NCBI RefSeq assembly: GCF_021513135.1
Contig: NZ_CP090981.1
Span: 2,778,025 to 2,842,024, forward strand
Length of the DNA: 64,000 nt
Direction of reading: 5' to 3'
From: Vibrio sp. SS-MA-C1-2
Lineage (GTDB): Bacteria; Pseudomonadota; Gammaproteobacteria; Enterobacterales; Vibrionaceae
A program made the translations under genes and the position numbers. The notes beneath the pieces were generated by a model. That model was not told the DNA's origin, made no database searches, and saw nothing but the letters and a program-made list of their open reading frames with translations. Below are positions 8,285 to 16,632 of the stretch, one piece after another (the stretch's first letter is position 1; every line of letters begins with the position of its first letter).

Positions 8285-10357
8285 ATGCTGGCAGCCCCTA
8301 TTCAAAAAGACATTAAAAACTGTTACCAAAATCTTAAAGACCAGCTCGATAACTTTATTCCTCGCCGAGCGCAAAATTACTTGGTGGCTGAAATCGCCAA
8401 AACCTTATCGGGTGAGTACGATAAGAAAAGACGAATCTTAGTCGCAGAAGCAGGAACCGGCATTGGTAAGTCACTCGCTTATTTGATCGGTGCGATTCCT
8501 TTCGCAATGGCAAATAATAAAAAGGTTGTCATTTCGACGGCAACCGTGGCGCTCCAAGAACAGTTACTCAATAAAGACCTGCCGCTTTTTTATCGTGTTT
8601 ATCAAAAAGAGTTACTTTTTATTCTCGCCAAAGGTCGTCAGCGTTACTGTTGTGCTCATAAGCTGGCTAATTTATGTGAAGAAGATCCACAACAGATGGC
8701 ACTGTTAACCGAAAAGCCTAAAAAAGGGGATTTAGATTTAATTAAACGCCTTTACATTGCCCTTTCAAAGAATAAGTGGGATGGTGATAGAGACAATTGG
8801 CCAGTCCCTATTCCTAATCGTATCTGGTTACAAATGGTTGCAGACAAACACAGTTGTAATCCAAGCCTTTCAATGCATCGAGGTTGCCCTTTCCAGAAAG
8901 CCCGTGAACATCTAGATCGTGCCGATGTCATTATTGCTAACCACAGCTTATTATTGGCAGATATCGAGTTGGGTGGCGGCGTTATCTTACCCGAGCCTGA
9001 ACAAGCGATTTACATTATTGATGAAGCACACCACCTTCCTAAAGTGGCTCGAGATTTTTCTGCTGCATCAGCGTCCTTAAAAGGTGCGTGTAGTTGGCTC
9101 GACAAAGTGAATAGCTCCTCCACTAAGCTGGCTAAATTAGGGGATTACAGTCGTGCCGATAAGTTTCTCAATACCGTTCGAGAAACCGTCCAATTCCTCA
9201 TTCCGACGTTAACTGAGTTAGCAAAACAGATCGATCCTGCTCAACTCAATAAAGATGGGGTGTATCGCTTTCCGCATGGTGAATTACCAGCATGGTTAGA
9301 ACAACATGCCGTTGATTGTCGTGAAATGACTAAAAAAGCTCACCTCTCATACGCAAAACTTCATGATCTGGTGATGGAAAAAGCCAAAGAGAATCAAATA
9401 TCCAATAGAGAAGCGGATCCTATCTTGGCTGAAGCGGGCTTTTACCTGCAACGTTTAGAAAATTTAGAAAAAGTTTGGCAATTAATGGCTCAACCAGAAA
9501 AGCCAAACAGTGCACCTCTCGCTCGTTGGATAGAGAAGAGCCAAGATCGTGAAGATGATTACGTCGTCGAAGTCTCGCCTATTGAAGTTGGTTGGCGCTT
9601 AGATCAGTTATTATGGAGCCGAGCCGCTGGTGTCGTCATGACTTCTGCGACGCTACGTGCGCTTAACTCCTTTAACTATTTTTGTCGTCAGGTTGGGATC
9701 TCAGAAAATGATGGTTCTCATTACTTAGCGCTGTCATCGCCTTTTGATTATCAAAATCAAGCTCAACTCGTGATTCCAAAAGTAAAATATGAGCCACAAG
9801 CCCCTGAGTTTACTGAACTATTAACGGAGATGATCCCAGAGTACTTAGAAGGTCAAAAAGCCTCCTTAGTGCTGTTCTCATCTTATTGGCAGATGAATCA
9901 AGTTGCTGATTCAATTCGCTCTCAATGCAAAAAAAATAAGTGGCAACTGCTTGTACAGGGTGAAGAGTCTCGTCAAGAGTTAATCAAAAAGCATCAAGAA
10001 AATTGCAAAAAAGGAAAAACCAGTATTCTGTTCGGCACAGGGAGTTTTTCAGAAGGGCTAGATTTACCCGGCGATTTACTAACGAATGTCATTATTACTA
10101 AAATTCCATTTGCCGTTCCAACATCACCGATAGAAGAAGCTCATGCCGAATTTATTGAAAGTAAAGGCGGTAATCCATTTCTACAGATTAGCGTGCCAGA
10201 CGCCAGTAAAAAACTGATCCAATCCGCTGGTCGTCTATTGAGAAAGGAGCGAGATGCGGGTCGAGTAGTGATATTAGATCGTCGAGTGATCACCAAACGT
10301 TATGGTAAATCATTACTTGATGCACTACCTCCTTTCAATCGCGTCATTGAGCATTAG
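8285..10357 (+). CDS. dinG: ATP-dependent DNA helicase DinG
   Basis: 690 aa XPD-like superfamily 2 helicase that unwinds 5'-to-3' and resolves R-loops and D-loops. Visible motifs: Walker A AEAGTGIGKS (residues 54-63), DEAH box in YIIDEAHHL, motif III-like VVMTSATLR, and the C-terminal QSAGRLLRKERD (motif VI). The Fe-S domain has Cys123, Cys191 and Cys201; the fourth ligand seen in E. coli DinG (Cys199) has no aligned Cys here (see findings). The N terminus aligns with E. coli DinG, supporting the ATG at 8285. A GATAAAATAGGAG stretch lies upstream. Confidence 0.92.
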   Translation: MLAAPIQKDIKNCYQNLKDQLDNFIPRRAQNYLVAEIAKTLSGEYDKKRRILVAEAGTGIGKSLAYLIGAIPFAMANNKKVVISTATVALQEQLLNKDLPLFYRVYQKELLFILAKGRQRYCCAHKLANLCEEDPQQMALLTEKPKKGDLDLIKRLYIALSKNKWDGDRDNWPVPIPNRIWLQMVADKHSCNPSLSMHRGCPFQKAREHLDRADVIIANHSLLLADIELGGGVILPEPEQAIYIIDEAHHLPKVARDFSAASASLKGACSWLDKVNSSSTKLAKLGDYSRADKFLNTVRETVQFLIPTLTELAKQIDPAQLNKDGVYRFPHGELPAWLEQHAVDCREMTKKAHLSYAKLHDLVMEKAKENQISNREADPILAEAGFYLQRLENLEKVWQLMAQPEKPNSAPLARWIEKSQDREDDYVVEVSPIEVGWRLDQLLWSRAAGVVMTSATLRALNSFNYFCRQVGISENDGSHYLALSSPFDYQNQAQLVIPKVKYEPQAPEFTELLTEMIPEYLEGQKASLVLFSSYWQMNQVADSIRSQCKKNKWQLLVQGEESRQELIKKHQENCKKGKTSILFGTGSFSEGLDLPGDLLTNVIITKIPFAVPTSPIEEAHAEFIESKGGNPFLQISVPDASKKLIQSAGRLLRKERDAGRVVILDRRVITKRYGKSLLDALPPFNRVIEH

Positions 10358-10387
10358 TTATTAACTCTTTTTCATTAAATCCTTATT

Positions 10388-10462
10388 ATCAAGTAATTAC
10401 TTATCAAGTGATTGAGCATCAAGTAACTAGCTATCAGGTAATTCGTTATTAAGTACTTATCT
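10388..10462 (+). repeat. Five-unit 15-bp tandem repeat between dinG and priC
   Basis: Five head-to-tail 15-bp units beginning at 10388, 10403, 10418, 10433 and 10448, consensus ATCAAGTAATTACTT with a few substitutions per unit. It fills most of the 140 bp between dinG and priC. Confidence 0.8.
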
Positions 10463-10497
10463 GTTTCATCAATATATGGCATCAAGCAAGGATATTT

Positions 10498-11067
10498 ATG
10501 GATTTCTCTAAATTATTGACACTCACTGAGCAGCTATTAGAAAAAGGTCGTGCAATCGATAAACAGCGCGGAGAGCAACGTTATCCTCTGTTTGATCAAC
10601 AGCTCTTTGGTTGTCGTAGTAAAAAAATGGTGCCTTGTGTTAATGAGACTCAAAGCATGATTAAATCTCTGATTCAAGAGCATGATAGTGGTTTATTAAA
10701 CCCACAACGAGCACAATACTTAGGTGAAAAAATCACTCAGCAGGTGCAAGCGTTACAGCGTGAGATAAATACTCAAGCCATTCGTCGAACTGAACCCAGA
10801 GCAAAAACCGTTTGGCAGCGCCCGATAAATGAACTTTATCAAGATTTAGCTCAACACCAAGATTGGGAACGGCGCTTAAAAACCATGATTCGTGATAAAC
10901 AAGCGGAATTAGACAACTTCAATCCGCTTGTGGCGTTTGATGGACGAGCAAGAAAAAAGCAACAACAAGAGCTCTTAGCGCTAGAAGGTCGGCATCGTCG
11001 CTGTTATGAAGCCTTGATTAAATTAGAAAAACAGATTCAATACCGCGAGCAACGTGGCGTGAATTAA
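10498..11067 (+). CDS. priC: Primosomal replication protein PriC (N'')
   Basis: 189 aa basic protein that reloads the replicative helicase at stalled forks. Hallmarks shared with E. coli PriC are the N-terminal PLFDQQLFGCRS segment, the QHQDWERRLKTM helix in the second half, and a C-terminal charged helix (YEALIKLEKQIQYREQR). A GGATATTT run precedes the ATG. Placement directly before rsmS matches the E. coli priC-ybaM arrangement. Confidence 0.9.
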   Translation: MDFSKLLTLTEQLLEKGRAIDKQRGEQRYPLFDQQLFGCRSKKMVPCVNETQSMIKSLIQEHDSGLLNPQRAQYLGEKITQQVQALQREINTQAIRRTEPRAKTVWQRPINELYQDLAQHQDWERRLKTMIRDKQAELDNFNPLVAFDGRARKKQQQELLALEGRHRRCYEALIKLEKQIQYREQRGVN

Positions 11068-11127
11068 GTTTGCTTAGATAATCAATAAAAAATTTAAACA
11101 ACCATTTAGACTAAAATAGGGAAAATT

Positions 11128-11292
11128 ATGTCTCAAACCTTAGATAATGCACCGGATGATATTAAATTAGCCGTTGATCTGATCTGTTTACTAGAAGAGA
11201 ACAAAGTCGATCCCAAAACCGTGTTATCAGCATTAGAGATCGTTAAAACGGATTTTGAACGAAAGCTTTCATTGGATAAAGGAACGGAATAG
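11128..11292 (+). CDS. rsmS: RsmS (YbaM) small ribosome-associated protein
   Basis: 54-residue protein on frame ATG 11128 to TAG 11290-11292. It contains [18 protein letters not shown] and [17 protein letters not shown], colinear almost residue for residue with E. coli YbaM/RsmS (53 aa), a pleiotropic factor linked to ribosome maturation. It lies 60 bp after priC as in E. coli and is likely co-transcribed. AGGGAAAA precedes the ATG. Confidence 0.9.
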   Translation: MSQTLDNAPDDIKLAVDLICLLEENKVDPKTVLSALEIVKTDFERKLSLDKGTE

Positions 11293-11356
11293 AAAAATTG
11301 AATAAAGCCATTATAAAGCAATATATTACACTTCAACGCTTCAATAAGGATGAATC

Positions 11357-12538
11357 ATGAAGCCCATTGCAAAATCATATTACACCCCAGAAAACCTCCT
11401 TTTAATTTCGGCGTTTATTATGTCGATAACCTTTTCTGTCTGGAATGTGTTACTCAATAATTTCGTTGTTGATGCTGCTAATTTCACAGGAAAAGAGATC
11501 GGGATCTTACAAAGTCTTAGAGAAATCCCCGGTTTTTTAGCTTTTACTGCAATCTATTTATTACTCTTCATCCGTGAGCAGATGTTTGCTTATATCTTCT
11601 TAGCGTTAATGTGTATTGGAGTTGCTATTACGGGTTGGTTCCCTTCTACTTATGGGCTCTATTTAACCACTATTGTGATGTCGATTGGCTTTCACTATTT
11701 TGAAACGGTCAACCAATCGTTAACTCTCCAGTGGATTGATAAAGATAAAAGTGCCCGCTTTATGGGGAAAACATTAGCAATCAAAGGAGGTGGCAGCCTT
11801 ATTGCTTATGCGACAGTTTGGTTCTTAATGGAATTATTCAATGTCAGTTATCAAACCACCTATATGTTGTTTGGCGTCTGTGGTTTAGCATTAGTGGTGA
11901 TGTTATGGATCTCTTTTCCACAATTTCAACAGAGCCACCAGCAACATAAAAAGCTTATTTTAAGAAAGCAATACTGGCTCTATTACATGTTGACCTTTTT
12001 AAGTGGTGCACGCCGACAAATTTTCATTGTCTTTGCTGGCTTTATGATGGTCGAAAAGTTTGGTTACTCTGTGGGTGAAATCAGCTTGCTGTTTATTATT
12101 AACTATATTTTTAATATGTTATTTGCAGCAAAAATTGGTGGCTGGATCAGTAAGGTCGGAGAAAAAAGAGCATTAACCTTTGAATATATTGGCTTAATTT
12201 TAGTCTTTACCGGCTATGCTTTTGTGGAAAATAGCCATTTAGCGGCAGCACTTTATGTGGTTGATCATCTCTTTTTTGCTTTAGCTATCGCGATGAAAAC
12301 CTACTTCCAAAAGATTGCTCAACCCGAAGATATCGCAGCAACAGCAGGGGTCAGCTTTACTATCAACCATATTGCTGCCGTTTTTATTCCTGCATTATTA
12401 GGTATCTTATGGCTACACTCTGAAATGTTAGTCTTTATGATTGGCGTCGGTTTTGCGGTTTGTTCTCTGATCTGTTCACGATTAATTCCTCATTCACCAA
12501 GACAGGGACTAGAGACCACATTCGTCAAAGTTCAATAA
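11357..12538 (+). CDS. Major facilitator superfamily transporter, substrate unknown
   Basis: 393 aa integral membrane protein with about 11-12 hydrophobic helices in two halves separated by a charged stretch near residues 193-206 (FQQSHQQHKKLILRKQY). The second half contains AAKIGGWISKVGEKRAL, an MFS loop-type motif. No substrate-specific signature was recognised. AAGGATGAATC precedes the ATG. Gene 65 bp after rsmS; it ends at a shared bidirectional terminator. Confidence 0.75.
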   Translation: MKPIAKSYYTPENLLLISAFIMSITFSVWNVLLNNFVVDAANFTGKEIGILQSLREIPGFLAFTAIYLLLFIREQMFAYIFLALMCIGVAITGWFPSTYGLYLTTIVMSIGFHYFETVNQSLTLQWIDKDKSARFMGKTLAIKGGGSLIAYATVWFLMELFNVSYQTTYMLFGVCGLALVVMLWISFPQFQQSHQQHKKLILRKQYWLYYMLTFLSGARRQIFIVFAGFMMVEKFGYSVGEISLLFIINYIFNMLFAAKIGGWISKVGEKRALTFEYIGLILVFTGYAFVENSHLAAALYVVDHLFFALAIAMKTYFQKIAQPEDIAATAGVSFTINHIAAVFIPALLGILWLHSEMLVFMIGVGFAVCSLICSRLIPHSPRQGLETTFVKVQ

Positions 12539-12583
12539 TCGATTATCTAAAATAACATAAAAAACAGTTAATAGAGTAAAGAC

Positions 12584-12652
12584 AAAAAATCCCAATCAGT
12601 ATCTCATTAAAAATAGCCATTATTTAAAATGAACACTGACTGGGATTTTTTT
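12584..12652. terminator. Bidirectional terminator between the MFS gene and the GH3 gene
   Basis: AAAAAATCCCAATCAGT pairs with ACTGACTGGGATTTTTT around a long AT-rich loop. The genes converge on it. Confidence 0.75.
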
Positions 12653-12687
12653 ATGTCATAGCTTTGCCTTAATGTAGCGTTAAGTTA

Positions 12688-15600
12688 TTACTGACTAAAA
12701 CCAATATTCTTAATCTCAAAAGAGACACCAGCTTGAGTATTTGCCCAAGCAGGGAAGATATTTAATTGATTAAAGGTTTGAGCAAAGTAGCCATTACCAC
12801 TATGTTCCACAATATCTGCAACAGGAATAGTGATTGTTGTCCATTGGCCTGTCGTGATATTTTCACCCGATAGTTCAGGAACAAAGTAATCGCCTGTCTC
12901 AGCATCTGTGTTAGCAAACTTCAACACTAAACCGGTTTGTTCATTCTCTGGTTTCTGGCTGCCCAATGAATTCACAAAGATATCAAACTGCATAACACCT
13001 GCCGCTTCAAACTCAGATAAGTTCTGTTGGTCAAACTTCACTTTCACAAACCCCTTATAATTTTCTGGGCTTGTTTCTGCAAAATTAGCGGTGACTACGC
13101 CATTATCAACAGAGGCTGTTAGGTGAGTATCACCTTCAGGAATTGGTCCCCAACCCTCGGTCGTATATTGCTCTCCAATATCAAGAGTTGCGTTAAAATC
13201 AGCAAAGAGATCATAGCTCGCATCCATTAATGGTGGCGCAACTTCATCACGCATAGACTGACAGCTAACTGCATCTTCAGGCATACCATCTGGTTGTGGC
13301 ACCATACGAACCGCACCCACATTGAACTCAACGGCATCGGTTGAGAACAATAAGAATGGTGTGTTCATCATCTGATATGCCATGCCATTTTCAACTAAAC
13401 ATTCAACAGGCACCTTAATCGTTGTCCAACCGGTATCAACAGCAGGCAGTACCTTATTAATCTTCACTTCACCCATACATGGATATTCACAATGAGCTGA
13501 AAGGACTAGGCTCTCTGGTGCTTCAGATAACATTTCGATATCAAATTCAAGTGTACTTTCTGCGTTAACATAACGGTTATAGTCTGCGCCTTTACCGTCA
13601 GCTGTCTGCATAAAGATCTGCGCAGCACTGTTACCATCAAACTCGCCAACATTACCAGCAAATTCAACATGTAACGCAGATTGCTGCATGCCTTGATAAT
13701 CAATACCGTTAGTGGTTACTGAACCAATCGTTGTTTCACCACGACCAATTTCAACATCTTGCCAGCCGTTTGCCCCCCCTGACATACGCGCAATAAACTC
13801 ACCTTTTGCATCTTTCCCGAAGATCTCTAATGGGAATTCAGCAACACCGTTATCTGGTTCTGACATACCACAACCATAATCGCGAGGGTCAAGTGGAATC
13901 GCATTCAGATCACCTTCTGATGCTAACTCTTCACTTTGAGAATCATAAGATAGACCATAACCATATGGGAATAATGGTTGGTTTTCACCCTCAATGTCCT
14001 GCTCAATCAGTTCACCTGTAATACCATCAATAGGCGTTTGGTAGCCATCGATATTTGGTGCATGACGGTTAATGGTGGTTGAACACTTCATCTTCGGCCA
14101 AGAGTAAGAGAGACGGCCTGTGAAGTCACGACCATCAACACCGAATAAGACGTCAGTAATACCACCAGCTTCTGTACCAGGTAACCAACCAGCAACAAAT
14201 GCATCCGAACTGTTTAGCTCTTCGTTAACGTAAAGAGGACGACCCGAATAGAAGACAGTCACAACGTTGAAACCCGCCTCTTTTAGCTCTTTAATTTTAG
14301 CTAAATCACTGGCGTAAGACCCTTTTAGCTTAGAGAACTCAAGGGTTTGTGCTTTACTAATGTCACCGAACATTTCAGCATATGGGTCTTCACCAATCAC
14401 AACAATCGCGGTTGTTCCTTCTGGCGCATCTGCCATATTGGTGTAAACATTCGCTTCGCCCACTTGATCTTTCAGCGCAGTTAACATGGTTTCCGCACCT
14501 GGGAAGTCTTTCTCAATGGTATTACCATCACCTTGCCAAGTTAGAGACCAACCACCCGTTTGCTTCTGGATGCTGTCCATTGCGCTACCCGCCAATAAAT
14601 ATGGCTGATCGCTGCTTAAAGGAAGTGTCTGTTCATTATTTTTCAATAGAACCAATGATTGACTCACAGCCTCACGAGCAAGAGCACGGTGCTCTGCACT
14701 ACCTAGTAACTCTTCATCACCCGCATTTTTACGCAGTGATGGTGCAGGTTTATTCCAAAGATCGGCACGCGCCTTAACACGAAGAATACGAGTGACCGCA
14801 TCATCGATTCGATCCATCGAGATTTCACCGCTTTGAACTTGTGCAATCACATTATGGTAGAACGCTTGCCAATCATTGCGAGACGTAACCATAAATACAT
14901 CGTTACCCGCGATAACCGCTTGAGCACAATCTGATGCACTACAACCATTGATTTCGCCTTGACCATTCCAGTCAGTCACTACGATGCCATCAAAGCCCAT
15001 TTTCTCTTTTAGTACATCATTAATCAGATACTTAGAACCATGAATTTTCTGGTTCTGCATGTAATCGCCACCAGTATCTTGATCTAAATAACGAGTCTCA
15101 ACCATAGGGTCGTAGTTATTTGGATTCCACCAAGAGTTAAATGAACTCATCACCACTTGAGCACCCGCTTCCAAGCCACCAAAGTAACCTGTTGCATGGA
15201 TATTCATTAAGTACTCTTCAGTATAACGGTTCTGACCGTGGTCAACTCCGCCTAATGTTCCACCGTCACCAACCCAGTGTTTTACATTAGAGATAACATG
15301 ATCTTGTCCTTTTAAGCCTTCAGCGCCACCTTGTAAACCTTCAACCATGCGTTTTGCATATTGGAAGATGATTTCAGGATCTTCTGAGTAACCTTCATAA
15401 ACACGTCCCCAACGGTAGTCACGTGGTGAAGCGACCGTTGGCGCGAATGTCCAATCTAATCCTGTTGCGACAATTTCTTGTGCCGTTGCTTGACCAATTT
15501 CATAAATCAGATCAGGGTTATTCGCTGCACCTAAACCGATGTTATGCGGGAATACGGTTGCGCGGAAAACATTGTTATGACCATGGACAGCATCCGTTGC

Positions 15601-16140
15601 CCACATAAAAGGAATATCAAATCCGCGATCTGCGTACACTTCTTTTAGTGCAGTCCAATACTTATCAGACTCTTTTGCCCAATCTTCAGCCGTTGCATAT
15701 TTATCGTTATTTGGCCAGCCACCGCCACCATTAAGTAGTGAACCTAGCTTATATTCAGCCGCTTCTTCTGGTGTCACTTCACGAAGATCAGGCTGAACCA
15801 TCTGGCCCACTTTCTCTTCTAGTGTCATTTGGGCAACGATATTAGCAACCATCGCTTCAATCGCAGGATCTTGTGGAACAGCACTTCTTGTTGCTGGCCA
15901 ATCAGAAAAATACGGTACTTTTGTCGCAGATGCCGGATCATGTTTTTCGTGGCCAAAGCCATTACCTTGACCATTTCCAGGAATTCCATCTGGGTGGTTT
16001 TCATGCCCAAGACCAAGACCGTTACTACTCATTTGAGCATCGTTAGATGGGTTATCAATATTAATAGTATTAGCTTGAGCATTAGAGGCTAAAGCTAACA
16101 TTACTAAGCTACTTAAAAAAGTACGTCTTATATTCATCAT
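12688..16140 (-). CDS. Secreted multidomain glycoside hydrolase family 3 beta-glucosidase/exoglucanase
   Basis: 1150 aa exported enzyme. Signal peptide about residues 1-23 (cleavage after AQA), then a Gly/His/Asn-rich linker (about 40-70). The GH3 (alpha/beta)8 domain starts near residue 95 and has MWATDAVHGHNN, the KHWVGDGG substrate motif and the nucleophile Asp390 in GIVVTDWNG. The GH3 C-terminal alpha/beta domain follows (LLKNNEQTLPL onward). The last third (about residues 720-1150) holds two beta-sandwich modules like those of the ExoP-type marine 1,3/1,4-beta-glucanases. Probably releases glucose from beta-glucans or cello-oligosaccharides outside or in the periplasm; linkage specificity cannot be read. 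Monocistronic. Confidence 0.9.
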   Translation of the reverse strand: MMNIRRTFLSSLVMLALASNAQANTINIDNPSNDAQMSSNGLGLGHENHPDGIPGNGQGNGFGHEKHDPASATKVPYFSDWPATRSAVPQDPAIEAMVANIVAQMTLEEKVGQMVQPDLREVTPEEAAEYKLGSLLNGGGGWPNNDKYATAEDWAKESDKYWTALKEVYADRGFDIPFMWATDAVHGHNNVFRATVFPHNIGLGAANNPDLIYEIGQATAQEIVATGLDWTFAPTVASPRDYRWGRVYEGYSEDPEIIFQYAKRMVEGLQGGAEGLKGQDHVISNVKHWVGDGGTLGGVDHGQNRYTEEYLMNIHATGYFGGLEAGAQVVMSSFNSWWNPNNYDPMVETRYLDQDTGGDYMQNQKIHGSKYLINDVLKEKMGFDGIVVTDWNGQGEINGCSASDCAQAVIAGNDVFMVTSRNDWQAFYHNVIAQVQSGEISMDRIDDAVTRILRVKARADLWNKPAPSLRKNAGDEELLGSAEHRALAREAVSQSLVLLKNNEQTLPLSSDQPYLLAGSAMDSIQKQTGGWSLTWQGDGNTIEKDFPGAETMLTALKDQVGEANVYTNMADAPEGTTAIVVIGEDPYAEMFGDISKAQTLEFSKLKGSYASDLAKIKELKEAGFNVVTVFYSGRPLYVNEELNSSDAFVAGWLPGTEAGGITDVLFGVDGRDFTGRLSYSWPKMKCSTTINRHAPNIDGYQTPIDGITGELIEQDIEGENQPLFPYGYGLSYDSQSEELASEGDLNAIPLDPRDYGCGMSEPDNGVAEFPLEIFGKDAKGEFIARMSGGANGWQDVEIGRGETTIGSVTTNGIDYQGMQQSALHVEFAGNVGEFDGNSAAQIFMQTADGKGADYNRYVNAESTLEFDIEMLSEAPESLVLSAHCEYPCMGEVKINKVLPAVDTGWTTIKVPVECLVENGMAYQMMNTPFLLFSTDAVEFNVGAVRMVPQPDGMPEDAVSCQSMRDEVAPPLMDASYDLFADFNATLDIGEQYTTEGWGPIPEGDTHLTASVDNGVVTANFAETSPENYKGFVKVKFDQQNLSEFEAAGVMQFDIFVNSLGSQKPENEQTGLVLKFANTDAETGDYFVPELSGENITTGQWTTITIPVADIVEHSGNGYFAQTFNQLNIFPAWANTQAGVSFEIKNIGFSQ

Positions 16141-16162
16141 TCATCCTAAGTAATAAAATATA

Positions 16163-16237
16163 ATTTCATCCTTAATATTTGAGGCTGCTCGTTGTTGGCC
16201 TTACTCACCATCTTCTAGCAACGACAATTATTTGTGG
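16163..16237 (-). repeat. Degenerate short ERIC-like element
   Basis: Reverse-oriented, diverged ERIC short form: ATATTTGAGGCTGCTCGTTGTTGGCC, then TCTTCTAGCAACGACAATTATTTG, corresponding to the two ERIC ends with the centre missing. It lies in the leader region of the GH3 gene. The rest of 16141-16632 is AT-rich with no supported gene. Confidence 0.55.
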
Positions 16238-16632
16238 AATAAACTAAACAAGTATTAAAGTTAAATTAAAAATACCAGATAAATATTTTTAAGCTTGAAA
16301 TAAATAGATGAAACGAGAACGAGATCAAATAATTAACCCACTATGTAAAATACATGCAAACTTAATTTACAGTGATAATCAAGCTGTTTATTTTTTAAGC
16401 TCGAAATATATACTTAAATATGAGTTTAAACTCACATCAAGAAAAAACCAATATGAAATAAATAATAAAAATCAACAACTAAAACCAAAATACTTATTTC
16501 ACAATAAAAATAAATCTTACTTTAATATGAATTAAGATTAATATGATGGCGAGTTAAAACTAAAAATAAATCCATCAATAAAATACAACCTCCATAAGAA
16601 AATGAGTTAATATAAATCACTTAAGTTAAAAG

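Noticed and set aside
12688-16140. Several plus-strand ORFs of 60-131 codons opposite the GH3 gene
   Set aside because: Antisense shadows of a well-supported coding sequence.
16308-16535. 75-codon plus-strand ORF in the GH3/adhesin gap
   Set aside because: Product is dominated by Lys/Asn/Tyr/Ile as expected from AT-rich DNA, no ribosome-binding site and no recognisable family.
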